64,000 bases of DNA. Origin: Acanthacorydalis orientalis. Taxonomy: Eukaryota > Arthropoda > Insecta > Megaloptera > Corydalidae. How positions within the stretch are numbered: the stretch's first letter is position 1; the number at the start of each line of letters is the position of its first letter. Below, one piece after another: positions 28,998 to 40,625 of this stretch. Under the pieces are notes generated by a model, which worked only from the letters and a program-made list of their open reading frames with translations, searched no databases and was not told where the DNA came from. A program made the translations under genes and the position numbers. Where the stretch lies: the NCBI GenBank assembly GCA_034766995.1, contig CM068319.1, forward strand, positions 18,942,422 to 19,006,421, written 5' to 3'.

Positions 28998-30135
28998 TTT
29001 TGAAAGCAAATGGAATAGAATTATCTAAGTTACAAAATATGTGTCTAAAATAACCTATTCTACTCAACACGTGTTTGATTTTAAGAGAATGTCAATTATT
29101 ACAGTTTTCTGTGTTATTTACAGATCACATTAGGTTCTGACATCTATGATTCTGTTTTGATCTTTGTCTACATCAAAATCTTTATCTATGTACATTTAAA
29201 TATATAGACTATTATATATAGACCATTTATCTATGATATAGATCATAGATAAAAGACACTCCAGATAAGAGACAATAGATAATAGACCGTAGTCTATATC
29301 TAACCAACAAATATTATTTTAATGTTTAGATATAATTATCAAGAAATTTAATTTTAAATTCAAATTCACAAGTATGTGCTTAGATTAAAATGCTTAGACT
29401 ATATTTTACATACATTGGAGCTAAAATGCTTTTTAAATAATACAAATTGCTAATTACTAATTATCAATTTTAGTATATCTCACGGGGTAAATTAAAGTTC
29501 GAGCTGTACATTTTTTGTAGTTCATATTTTTATAATTAAAAAAATACTTATGGAATGTTTTCGCTCATAACATTTTAATTTACTCGATTGTTTCCCTAAA
29601 TGTTTCGTTATTTTGAAGGAAAAAGTTTGTTTAGGGTTATATAACTATCTAATGATTCATTACAGTTCCAAATCTAAGATTCATCTTATCATGAAAGTGG
29701 TTTATTGATAATATTAAAAAATTTAAACGGATAATCATAGGTAAGTTTGAATCTGATCTATGCTGATATCGTCTTTCACTATGATTGAAATTGCTTTTAA
29801 AATTTAATATAGATGGCTATACATTTTGTATTATTCAAATTCAAAATCTGATCAAATTGTAATTAAAATAATTGCAAAATATAATTACGCAAATTTAAAA
29901 ATAAAACTATTCCATTGAGAATCGATTTAATTTACACAATAGATTTTTTTTACAATATATAAATAATTTATAGATATATAAATTTACTAATAACTTATAG
30001 ACACATGAATGGAATATAAATATAAATTTTTTATGCTTTACATGTATAAGAAATGCTTAAATATATTACGTTTGATATGATTTTACATACTGAGCTTTAT
30101 ATTATCCTTACACTATATAAATAGAGAATTATTAC
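28998..30135. other. Intergenic region between TBCK (3') and MAK16 (5')
   Basis: Both flanking genes are on the minus strand, so this holds the TBCK 3' UTR and the MAK16 promoter and 5' UTR. I see no ORF worth listing. A conspicuous imperfect palindrome lies at 29,202-29,299. Confidence 0.7.
29202..29299. repeat. Imperfect palindrome upstream of MAK16
   Basis: The core is a perfect 11-bp inverted repeat, TTATCTATGAT / ATCATAGATAA, with a 4-bp loop (29,227-29,252). Outer arms ATATAGACTA (29,202-29,211) and TAGTCTATAT (29,290-29,299) are also exact complements. The rest is rich in TCTA/TAGA words. It lies about 200-300 bp upstream of the MAK16 start codon. It may be a small palindromic transposable element or a cruciform-forming promoter element; function unknown. 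Confidence 0.6.
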
Positions 30136-33100
30136 TTATGAGACATGTTTCTGAGTAATAAGGATAGTTGGAGTTACTGAATACAAAACATTTATTCCAC
30201 CATGAAGGATAGATACTCTATTTACTTCACATTTGACTAAATATCTTGAGAACTGAAACAGTATTATAACATTAATTTATGATAATAACAAATATATATT
30301 TACTTACTAATTCAGCATTTGTGTGTTCAGCAGCAACAACAACAACAGTAGACTTAATATTATTTTTTAATAAATGGGCTTGTGGACCTAATGATTCAAA
30401 CATAAAATTTTCCAATTGTATATTAGCAAAAGGTATATTTATACTACCAACAACAGCAGCTCTATTGTATCTAATATGAAAAAAAAACAACAAAATATAT
30501 GTATTTAAAAAGAATACATTTATTTAAATTAAAAATACTTTAAATACTTACTGTGTAGGTGTTCTTATATCAACTATAATTATTTTATTTGGAGAGTTCT
30601 TTATCAAATCTACAACATCTGTAGCACTTATACGTGGACATAATTCTCGTTGTAAATCACTTAATTTTACTTCTAAGATGTCCTACAAAATATTATTAGA
30701 GTATTACAACTATAGCATCGTGAGAATAAAAAATATAAAAGTAAATGTACTGAAAGTTTATATTAGTAAATACCAATTCAGATATTTCTTTACATTCCTT
30801 GTTCTGATGCTTTCGTAAAGTAATACTTTTTGGTGATGAATTATATATTTCAACTGAATATGTAACACACATTTCTATATCTACTTCTGGAAGATCAGAA
30901 AAAAGTAAAATACATTCATTGAATCCTGAAGATAATAAAGTATCTCTAAGCTGATGTAAAACAGCTAATCCGATATAAAGAGGAAATGATGAATCTCCCA
31001 ATAAAAGTTTATCCCATAAATGGAGTATCTTATGCAAAGGGAAAACATCTAGAAAAATATTTCTACTTAATTACTACAATTAAAAAGGAATATATACAAT
31101 AAATATTAAATAAATTACGTGAAAACATTGTTAAAAACCATGGAATAGCAAACAGTTCTGGAATAAAATTAATTGAATTTAAATGATTTGCTAATGCTGG
31201 ATCATGGAATGCAATTAATTGTGAAAATTTTGCCAAATATTCTTGAATTATTGCTGAATTATCTTTCAAAAAGAAATTATGAAGATATTTTGGTACAAAT
31301 GCAGACAAACAAGCATAAGCTTTTGCTGAAAAGAAAATACTTTTTAAAAAATATAACTTGTACTAAAAAAATATGTATATACCTTCATTATTGAAATTAA
31401 GATAGAGAAATGGTGCTGTTAATGAATCAAGTCCTTGCCAATATACATAAACTGGATTGTTAACAACCCACGCTTTTAAAACTCGTTTTAGTTTTCTATG
31501 ACCTTCACTTGATGACAGTAATTCATTGTACTGATGACAACGGGGAATATCAACTTCAATCTAAATTAATATTTTTTAAATACACATACACATGTGTGTG
31601 TGTATATATATATATATATAAATATACAAATATATTTAACCTGTCGATCTGTAGTTATTGGTGTTTCTTTATCAATATTCATGTACTGCTCTGGATAGGC
31701 TCCTTTAACATTTAATAAAGCAGCCCATATATCTCCTCTTAATAAAGGTGGTATATCTTTCTTGGTTTCTTTAATTATCAAATCTCTTGTGCTAGGATAT
31801 CCCTGAAATTTTGATTTAATTTTTTAACAGTATATTTAATATTTAACTCTAACATTTCAGTTTACTTTTAATAATCTTTTGAAGAGAATAACTCGATGAA
31901 ATTGATATTCAGGATCTTTTTCTCTAATGATTAAAGGAAGTTCTGAGGCATCATATGGTTCTGGATCATATTTATCAATAACTGGTGATTTACAATGTAT
32001 AAGAGGATAATAACTTGCTAAAGGAATATGACCTAAACGTTTATATAAAGGTTCAAGTGAAATTGGAACAATTCTCATGTCTAATAACGCTTCTTCTTTT
32101 CGTTTATGGCCATAAGTTATACCTTCTAGTAATATTACTCTGTTTAAAAATAAAACAAACTTATTATATCAAATTATTAAATGAAACTAAAAGTAATTCT
32201 CCTTACTTTGGTATATTCAAAATTGGTGGTTTATTTAAAATAAGTCCTTCTTTTTTCAAATCTGTATAAATATCACCACCTGCTAATTGCCACCAGTAAT
32301 ACAGTTCTGACAATGAAAATGGTTCATATAATTTAGTGTCATTTTTATAATAATCTACATCAATTGATCGAAATTTTGAAAAAAGTTCAAGTGAAAGTAA
32401 TTCATCCACTGAAGGTCTTTTTGAGCCATTAATTTGAAGGCAGGAATTAACAAATGAAATTAGATTTGTTGGTAATTTCTAAAAAAAACATTCAAATTTT
32501 GATTTCTAATATAAAATTATTTATCAATTTTATTTCATACTTGATAATCTTCTAATTTGTTATGTTCTCTTGCTATTCTTTCAAAAATGGAGCCTGTGCA
32601 TTCCAAAAGACTTAATACTTTTCGTAAACACTGTGTTAATTTTAATGTTGACCATATATTGCAGCCCAGTGTTAATTCTGTTAAGATAATACCCAATGAC
32701 CAAATATCAGGTTTAGGACCTAATGAATCAGTATTTACTTCTGCTAAAAGAACTTCAGGTGATATATATTTTGGAATCCTAAAAATATAATTGATAATTA
32801 CATAAAAAAAAAATGAAAATGATATTTGACCCCGACGTGATTTGAACACGCAACCTTCTGATCTGGAGTCAGACGCGCTACCGTTGCGCCACGGAGTCAC
32901 TTATTAAAACTTTCTAATATTCCGTTGAAAAGGTACACACATAATCTATATAATATGTTTATCCTTTTTTATTACATTTAAAAATATCTTTCTTTGTTAG
33001 ACAACAGTATTACAATAATCTAGTTTTACTATTTCTGCAAAATATTTTAAAAAATTATAGAAATTAATACACTAAGATAGAATCGTCATAATAAATTATA

Positions 33101-33748
33101 ACAATTCTAGTATACTTGAAATATTTTTAAGATTATTTTTGAACCTAAATTAAAAATACAGAGACAAATGTCAATTGTCTACTTTTTTGATATTAAACAT
33201 AATTGACATACTTACCCAATGGGAAATGAAACATGTTTTCCATTTCCAGTCATATAATAGAAACCATAATTAAATAATTTTATATGATTTTCGGAATCTA
33301 TGAATATATTTTCAGGTGCTAAATTACGATGAATCATATTTTTTGAATGCAAATAGTGTAACGCAAATAGAATTTGGTATGCAATATAAATAACATTATC
33401 AATAGTAAAGTTTTTTTCTTTCATCACTTCTTCTAAAGAACAACCCCACATTTGAGATACTATTATAATACGTTCTAATAATAAAGAATGAAAGTATTCA
33501 AAAAAAACTTCATATTAAGCCTTAGGTCGACTATAATATTTACCATGTTTGCTTCTTATTACATCTAGATATTGACATAAATTAGGATGTTCAATTGTTC
33601 TGAGAATTTGTGAATTCCCATAAATCGTAATGGAATTAGGTGTCAATGGAAGACCATTGCTTCCGCACATGTCACTTTCATGTGGACGCGCAAAGAATGT
33701 CATGCCTCCAAACTGTAGGCCTGGTTTCTTCAGTAGACTCGGAGACAT
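30136..33748 (-). CDS. TBCK: TBCK: pseudokinase-TBC-rhodanese protein
   Basis: TBCK (TBC domain-containing protein kinase-like) acts in endosomal traffic and TOR signalling. Twelve in-phase exons: 33,544-33,748; 33,216-33,474; 32,541-32,778; 32,207-32,478; 31,866-32,139; 31,641-31,802; 31,383-31,560; 31,119-31,325; 30,774-31,048; 30,552-30,682; 30,308-30,470; 30,136-30,252. Together they give 826 residues (human about 893). The kinase-like domain (about 1-300) lacks the catalytic Asp (HRNLAPENI instead of HRD) and DFG (FNYGF), so it is a pseudokinase. The TBC Rab-GAP domain (about 430-640) keeps the arginine-finger ([11 protein letters not shown]) and glutamine-finger (YWQGLDSL) motifs. The rhodanese-like C-terminus (about 700-826, VDIRTPTQ) has no cysteine in its active loop. 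The start MSPSLLKK is favoured; an in-frame ATG at 33,784 is possible, but an acceptor-like TTGTAG lies between the two. Identification is secure. Confidence 0.95.
32827..32898 (-). tRNA. tRNA-Trp(CCA), nested in a TBCK intron
   Basis: A 72-nt intronless tRNA on the minus strand. The acceptor arm pairs GACTCCG with CGGGGTC (one T-G wobble), with discriminator A at 32,827. The anticodon stem TCTGA/TCAGA closes the loop CTCCAGA, giving anticodon CCA (complement at 32,864-32,866). The T arm is GCGTG/CACGT with loop TTCAAAT. Box A (TGGCGCAACGG) and box B (GTTCAAATC) are intact, and T-runs just 3' of the gene can end RNA polymerase III transcription. It sits in TBCK intron 2 (32,779-33,215), on the same strand as its host. 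An apparent ORF running through it into TBCK exon 3 is an artefact. Confidence 0.98.
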
Positions 33749-34029
33749 GGTGCTCCTACAACATAACACTTTCATCAGTGACATGTTGTGGAAGCAATGG
33801 TATTACCAAAATTAAATAACTGAAAGTTGTTTCAATGTGCAAATATAAAAAGTTCATTCTTTTTAAATATTAATGATCACATAACAAATAGATTGAAATA
33901 ACTTTCATAATAAATAACAAATAGATATGATTAAATATATTTAATGTAAAATTTTCATGACCAAAAATTACAAATTAACATTTAAAGAAATTAAAAAAAG
34001 AAAGTTAAATTTAAAACAATACACAAGGA
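33749..34029. other. Short spacer between PSMA6 (3') and TBCK (5')
   Basis: 281 bp separate the PSMA6 stop codon from the TBCK start, with both genes on the minus strand. The spacer must hold the PSMA6 3' UTR and the TBCK 5' UTR and core promoter. A candidate splice acceptor (TTGTAG) just upstream of the TBCK ATG allows a non-coding first exon. Confidence 0.6.
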
Positions 34030-34770
34030 TTAATCTTTTTCTGCTATTGCTGTAAGATGTTTATCAATTTCAGTTTCAGTTAAAATATGAAATTTAGATC
34101 TTTCTTTAGAAACAACACCAACTTCAATTTCTGAAGGTTTAAAATCAACAGACAAAACAGTTGATAAACATGTAATCGCTAACTGAATAGCTTCATCTTG
34201 AGTTAAGTCTTGTTTCTTTTTAAGCTTCTTTTCCAGATAACTATTCGCTTCTGTTTGCTTTGCGCCAACGCTGATAGCGCGATAACCACAATAATAACCA
34301 GCTGGATCGGTTTTATAAACACAAGGACCATGCTCATCATCATAAGCAATCATCATCATACTGCATCCGAGAGGACGCATCTCTGCATTTTGCGTATACA
34401 CTTGGGAAATATCAGCTACTCTCCGACATAAGGTATCCACTGGCATATCTGAACCGAATTTGTATTTCCAATTTGCTGCTTCGTATCTAGCACGTTGCAC
34501 TTGCGATTTACTATCTGCTATCATTCCCGTCATAACACATCCTATACCATCAGTTAGTTTAAATAAATGAGTTATTGTAAGAGGATCAATTAATTTATCT
34601 GGTATTTTTCTTTGTGTTACAACAACGGCTGTATCGACTCCTTTCAATGCTACAGAAGTTAAACCAGCTTGGTTAATTGCTTTAAAAGCATACTCTACTT
34701 GATATAAACGTCCTTCTGGCGAAAAAATTGTAATATGTCGATCGAAACCAGCACTACTTCCACGTGCCAT
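34030..34770 (-). CDS. PSMA6: Proteasome subunit alpha type-6
   Basis: An alpha-ring subunit of the 20S proteasome core (alpha1 in systematic naming), structural and gating rather than proteolytic. It is a single uninterrupted frame of 246 residues, the full family length. The alpha-subunit signature lies at the N-terminus ([14 protein letters not shown] then [11 protein letters not shown], about residues 8-32). Further family landmarks are [50 protein letters not shown] and [16 protein letters not shown]. As expected for an alpha subunit, there is no N-terminal catalytic threonine. The gene has no intron, unlike all its neighbours, which could mean intron loss or a retrocopy that replaced the original. 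An (ATT)n run lies just upstream of the ATG (about 34,776-34,796). Identification is secure. Confidence 0.97.
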   Translation of the reverse strand: MARGSSAGFDRHITIFSPEGRLYQVEYAFKAINQAGLTSVALKGVDTAVVVTQRKIPDKLIDPLTITHLFKLTDGIGCVMTGMIADSKSQVQRARYEAANWKYKFGSDMPVDTLCRRVADISQVYTQNAEMRPLGCSMMMIAYDDEHGPCVYKTDPAGYYCGYRAISVGAKQTEANSYLEKKLKKKQDLTQDEAIQLAITCLSTVLSVDFKPSEIEVGVVSKERSKFHILTETEIDKHLTAIAEKD

Positions 34771-34993
34771 TACAAAAATTATTATTATTATTATTAAAGT
34801 AAATAATATTAATACCTTTTGTCTTTTGACGTTACTTGAATCGGCAAGATTTGTAATAATGGCAGGAGGATGAAATTTACCAACTCACGCTTACAACAGT
34901 GGCGTGCTGCTTTGGAATATTCAATATTTTATCAAAAAATAGTCTGTTTTTAAAATATTTGATTCTTTCTTAATTCAACAAATAATGAATATA

Positions 34994-35034
<41 letters not shown>

Positions 35035-35930
35035 ATCAATAGAAAAATGAATTGTAATCTTGAATAAATACAGATAGTGCGCTACTGATATAGTATTGTT
35101 TTCTTGAATTAAATTTGAATTTTAAAAATTGGTAAATGAAAGTGAATATATGCAATACAATTCTACATTTAATATTTATGAAAATACTTAAAATTGAAAC
35201 AAAAGCTTCTACATTTTTTTTATTATTTAAGGTATTATTTTTATACCTTTCAAATGCCTATAAATAATATGAATGATTCATATTCTATTTTTGAAAAATC
35301 TTATTATTGACTACTTGTGTGAAAACGTTGGTAAAATTAATTAATTTTTTACATAACAGCTCCTATAATAAACTGTGCAAACATCATGTTTATATAGCCA
35401 AATTTTTAACCCCATCCTCCCATTGAATAAAACTGTAATATCAAGTTATTGACGTTTCTTGTGAAAGTAAAACCACGTTGGATGTGCATGTTTTTCTAAT
35501 GATCATTATTATTTATTACACACGTATATGAATTGATAACAGATATGACCAATCATTTGTTGGTAAGTTAATAACAATTTTTATTAGTAAAGTTGTTGTG
35601 GCATAGTTAAGTGAACTGCAATAAAATAATTATTTTAATTATGTCTTTTGAAGAAGAAACTTTTATGGTTTGTAACAAACAGTTTTAAAAAGTTTGTATT
35701 TGTCACAATTAACAAAATTTACAGATTTTAAAGAACATTGTTCTTAGATTTAGCTTAAATTATAAAAATTTGTACATCATTCAAGTGAAGGTTATTTTGT
35801 TTGGTAATAGTTGATTTCCAAGCTTGACCTTATATATTCTGTACATTAGTCTCAATTTAGCATAAGAATATAAGTATAATAATAAATCACACAGTTATTT
35901 AACAATATTCTTTATAATTTATAATAAAAA
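34771..35930. promoter_or_regulatory. Divergent intergenic region, PSMA6 (-) and CYB5R (+)
   Basis: 1,160 bp between two start codons pointing away from each other, so it contains both promoters. It holds an (ATT)n run beside PSMA6, a TGACGTTA CRE-like word near 34,828, a GC-richer patch at 34,840-34,910, and an (AT)n array at about 34,994-35,027. The GC-richer patch is the likelier PSMA6 promoter. No other gene seen. Confidence 0.5.
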
Positions 35931-37498
35931 ATGTTTCAGACTTTACCTGTTCTGGCAGGTGTAGGTGCAGTTGTTACAACTTTTTTACTCTATCATTATT
36001 TTACAAATAAACATACAAGATGTCAAGGTTTGTTGTATGGTTCACTATATTTAAACACTGTATTGGTCTTACAAATATTATATTTTAGATACAAGAAGAA
36101 AACTGAAAAAGACATTGTTAGATCCTACAGTAAAATATGCCTTGCCTTTAGTAGAAAAAGAAGAAATTTCTCATGATACAAGAAGGTTTCGTTTTGGTCT
36201 TCCTTCAAGTGAACATATTTTAGGTACGTAACATAGTTAGATGTATAAAATATGTGTAGAGAATATTTATTACTAAAAAAAAATAATAGGTCTCCCAGTT
36301 GGACAACATATACATCTTTCAGCTAAAATAAAAGATGAGTTAGTTATTCGAGCATATACACCTGTTTCTTCAGATGATGATGTGGGTTTCGTGGATCTTG
36401 TTATCAAAGTAAGTTGGTTAAAATATATGTTTAAAGAAATAAATGAATATTAGCTTTATTAGTAAAATCGATTTGCAATACTTCATATAGAATTTAAATG
36501 TCAGTAAAAAAATTACAAATTTTTTTGCAGGAAACGTGATATAAAAGTTGAAACGTATTAGTTTTTATTAATAAAAAGAATCATTAGTGAATAGATGCGT
36601 TTGAAAAAATATTGAACAAATATTCAATTATAAATTTTGATTCATCATAGTTTTATAAGCATTAAAAATAAATGTACTTGCCTGTAATGGTTTCAAGTAG
36701 AAATTTTTTGTGAATAAAGCTAATATATTTTGTAAAATGTTATTTATCAGTGCCTAATAGATTTATTTTTTATTTAATTGGAAATACTATTTCATAGGTT
36801 TATCATAAAAGTATACATCCCAAATTCCCTGATGGTGGTAAAATGTCTCAATATTTAAACGATATGAAAATAGGTGATAAAATAGACGTCCGTGGACCTT
36901 CAGGTCGTTTGCAGTATTTGGGAAATGGAAAATTCAGTATTAAGAAACTGAGAAAAGATCCACCACAAGAAATTGTTATTAAAAAATTAGCAATGATTGC
37001 AGGTAACTTTAAAAATAAAAGTATTATTATAAATATGCATAATAAAATATTTTGAATTTATAGGGGGTACTGGTATTACACCAATGTTACAACTGATTCG
37101 TCACATAACAGCCGATACTTCAGATAATACTGAACTGGCATTGTTATTCGCTAATCAAACAGAAAAAGATATTCTTGTAAGAAATGAATTAGAAGAAGTA
37201 TTAAAACAATATCCTAAACAATTTAAATTGTGGTATACTTTAGATGTTCCTAGTGAAGGTATATTAAGTTAATTTTTAATTACATGTGTTAAACTTGAAA
37301 AATCATGTGTATAATATGATTGCAGGCTGGAAATATAGCTCAGGGTACATTAATACTGATATGATCGAAAAACATCTTTTTCCACCAGCACCAGATACTT
37401 TGGTATTAATGTGTGGGCCTCCACCTATGATAAATGTTGCATGTGTTCCGGCTCTTGATAAATTAGGATATGATTCTAATTTACGATTTGCTTATTAA
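35931..37498 (+). CDS. Cyb5r: NADH-cytochrome b5 reductase
   Basis: A flavoenzyme passing electrons from NADH through FAD to cytochrome b5, serving fatty-acid desaturation and elongation, sterol synthesis and haem-protein reduction. Six in-phase exons: 35,931-36,027; 36,089-36,223; 36,290-36,408; 36,798-37,002; 37,064-37,258; 37,326-37,498. They give 307 residues, typical of CYB5R1/2/3. An N-terminal membrane anchor ([20 protein letters not shown], about residues 4-23) faces the protein to the cytosol from ER or outer mitochondrial membrane. The FAD-binding motif RAYTPVS is present, as are GGKMSQYL (flavin contact), the NADH-binding loop [13 protein letters not shown] and the CGPPPM nicotinamide motif. 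The second exon uses a different frame from the simple ORF there; joining after TGTCAAG keeps the whole protein open. Which mammalian paralogue it matches cannot be decided here. Confidence 0.95.
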
Positions 37499-38490
37499 AC
37501 TAGATAGTATTTCTGGTTATTGTAGTTAAAAATATTCTAATTATCTGTTGGTTATATTCATTTTAAGAAGTGTACAATTTGTAGTAAAATGGGTAGAAAA
37601 TTGTATTCAGTCATATATTGTCTTCATTTTAATGCTTTAAAATGTCAATAATATATTAATTTTGAAATGAATACATTTCTTTAGTTAATATTTCATTTTT
37701 TTAAAATTGTTAAGGTATTATTGTTTTATGATATTTTTATATTTATGAATGTAGAAGATTTTTGATTGGCTCTTATATGATTTTTGTAATTGAAATAAAT
37801 GAATATCAAAAAAATAAATGTTTATTTTCATTATACAGATTTGCAGATTATGTAAATGAGTAATTATAAAGCATGAAAACCCCATTACAAAAGTTATTAG
37901 ATAATATTGAAGCTTATATATTTGTATGTATGTATATTTATATATACATACATACGTATGTATATATATATATATGTAAATAATTGTTCAAAGATTTTTA
38001 AGTACATATTACAACTATTCAATATTTTGAGCAAACCAGAATAGTACAAATATGAGTGAACAGAAATAGCATCATACTTGTTAAATGCCCAAATGACATG
38101 AATTCATATTATATCTTATAAAAGTCATACTTAAATCATATTTCAGTCTTTTTTACTTCATTTTTTAATGAGTTATGTAGTTCAAGTTAAATATTTTCTA
38201 TTCAAGTACATTAAAAAATACAACATGCTGTGCCATTTCAGTTCACATCTATTTAATTTTAATAACGAAATATTAACAATTTCTTATATTTTTTTATTAA
38301 AAGCGATGTTAATTATTACAAATAAACATGTTTAAAATTCAAATTTCATGTTGAAACTATAGACAAGAAACTATTTTTTAAAATACTTTATTTCTTAATT
38401 CTATATTAGTAAATAATCAAAATCAGTTCATTTTATTTCTATATGTAACAATACACAAACACACATACATGACCATACACACACACACAG

Positions 38491-38582
<92 letters not shown>

Positions 38583-38825
38583 CTTAAATACTAACAATTA
38601 CAAAAGAAATTAAAAATTTTAAATACAAAATTTCTAGTTAATTAATAAAAAGAATTTTTACAACTCAAATTTATATGAATCACAAATAATTTGATATACA
38701 TTGACGAATGAAAATTGAAATGATGTTGATACAACATTTCTATAAAGTTACTATAATATGACAAATGATACAAAATATTTAAATATCTTACTAATTTAAC
38801 TTACCTACAAGCATGCATACAATTA
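37499..38825. other. Convergent 3' region of CYB5R and the SLC35A gene
   Basis: The two genes end facing each other, so this holds both 3' UTRs. AATAAA signals occur on the plus strand near 37,795 and 37,813. A long AC-then-AT microsatellite occupies about 38,478-38,580. No coding signal. Confidence 0.6.
38478..38580. repeat. (AC)n-(AT)n compound microsatellite, AT part about 87 bp
   Basis: A short AC array, then CAGATTT, then a very long pure AT array between two convergent genes. Confidence 0.95.
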
Positions 38826-40224
38826 TCAAACATTTAATCTTTGAGGATCAGGTGACTTTGGTACATAACTATATAAGAATATTGAACATATAACCAAAGA
38901 TGCACCAACTGTAAATCTAACTGTTAAAATGAAATTAAACAAATACATAGATGCTATACATGAAATAATTATCGCTAACGATGTTGCAAAACCTTTTAAA
39001 ATATTGTCAGCATATTTCACTACCATCGCAACAAGAAGCCCGCCCACTGCTTGTAAAACAACTAAATATTTAACAAAATAATCATATCCGAAGAAAAATC
39101 CATTTTCATGTATTCTTGCACTGTCTGTTATGAAACATGTAAAAAGACCAAATGGTATAGACAGTAAACTTAATTGTACGTTTCTCATCCACACTGATAT
39201 ATCAGACCCTTTTAGTATTTTCTCAAAATAGATACCTGCAAAACCTGATAATATACATGCCGATAAAGCAGCACAAAAACCAATTAATCGATTTTGCTCT
39301 GGACCAGTTGTGTGTACAGTTGTTTTGTCTGTTTGTGCTAACTGTACCAAAACAACTCCAATAATAAGAACAACTAATGCTGTCCATTGAGTACGAAAGA
39401 GTTGACGCCGAAGTATAAATACAGCAAACATTGCTGTTGTTAATATTTTCAGCTGATATGTAACCTGTAATCATTTATTTAATGTATTAAATTTTAATTT
39501 CATTATTTATGTATAAAACTACTTTATTTATTGCTAGATTTTTAATGCTTTTTCAAAAGATACTACCTAAACAATAAAAATGTGTGTTTCGTACAAATAC
39601 ATTTTTGTATGCATTAATATATCTGTATACAAATACAAATTTATCTTTATTTCGAAAAAATAATTTCTCACATTATTTTTGGTAATATTAAAAGTATAAT
39701 AAATATGTACAATAAGAAAAATATCTTATTTTCATACCTGATATGTTGCAGCATCTAAATGTGAAGCCGAAACATATAATAAATTATTCTGTACAATGTA
39801 AACAAGAGATGGAACACATACTTTCATTGTATCCACTGGTTGTTTTACAATTGTGTTATATAAAGTCAATAACCAAGACTGTAAACTACCTTGTTCAACA
39901 TATACAACAACAAGGCACGTGAATAGTTTAACAACTTCTGACATTAACACCGCTAAATAGATAAGATGAATAATTAAATGTGCTATTTGGACCAATAAAA
40001 AAATATTGAAATTTACCTGTCGATGACAAAAACATATCACCAGATCTTGTACGAGCATATCGCATACTGAGTCCAAGAATTGCATTTTGTAAAGTTAATG
40101 TTACTAAACTTATATACTTTAATGTATTTCCCGTATTTTCTGAATAAAATCAGTAGATTAATGATTGAATTTTATCAATATATACACATTTATTTTATTA
40201 ATAATACTTACTTTGTGGCTTCAT
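38826..40224 (-). CDS. SLC35A2: Golgi nucleotide-sugar transporter, UDP-galactose/UDP-GlcNAc type
   Basis: A Golgi or ER antiporter that imports UDP-sugars in exchange for UMP for glycan synthesis. Four in-phase exons: 40,212-40,224; 40,017-40,139; 39,738-39,952; 38,826-39,464. They give 329 residues with about ten hydrophobic membrane segments, as in the nucleotide-sugar transporter family. Family landmarks are LKYISLVTLTLQNA, MRYARTRSGD, QNNLLYVSASHLDAATYQVT, YQLKILTTAMF, GFAGIYFEKILKGS and KYADNILKGFATS. The N-terminal part resembles SLC35A2 (UDP-galactose; Drosophila Ugalt) more than A3 or A1, but substrate cannot be fixed from sequence. Exon 1 encodes only four residues (MKPQ). The gene is head to head with TRMT13. 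The family is certain and the paralogue probable. Confidence 0.9.
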
Positions 40225-40625
40225 AATGAAAATGTAGTTATATATTTTAAAATTAAATAATTATTTAAATTTTCATTAATTTTTCTTTAAATCGACAACA
40301 TTTATAATTCTATTTATTTCACATTATTTTTTTGAGTAACATAATTTGTAAAATCCATAAATAAAAATGATTTTTAAAACCGACTTTGTGTAAATTGAAA
40401 TACTAAAGCAATAAGCGCGTTTTGACGCGTGGCTCTGCCAGATAAAAAGTTGACATAAGCAATTTTATCCCTGTTTTTGACATAATCTACCTTTGTTTAT
40501 CTTGGTAGAACCATATCTGACATATCTAAGAGTATAGAATTTTTATAATAAAATTTTAATTGTAATTATTTATTTTCCGGTGTGAAACTAAATTATATTT
40601 TTCAATATTTGAAAATTTCAAATTC
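40225..40625. promoter_or_regulatory. Candidate bidirectional promoter, SLC35A gene and TRMT13
   Basis: Only 401 bp separate the two divergent start codons. A GC-richer patch at about 40,410-40,450 contains the inverted words GCGCGTTTTGACGCGT (40,415-40,430), a plausible shared core. Poly-A/T-rich UTR-like sequence lies on both sides. No ORF fits in the gap. Confidence 0.55.

Noticed and set aside
32535..32900. A 121-codon minus-strand ORF beginning [17 protein letters not shown]
   Set aside because: Its first part is the tRNA-Trp gene and intron read as protein; only the part from 32,778 down is TBCK exon 3.
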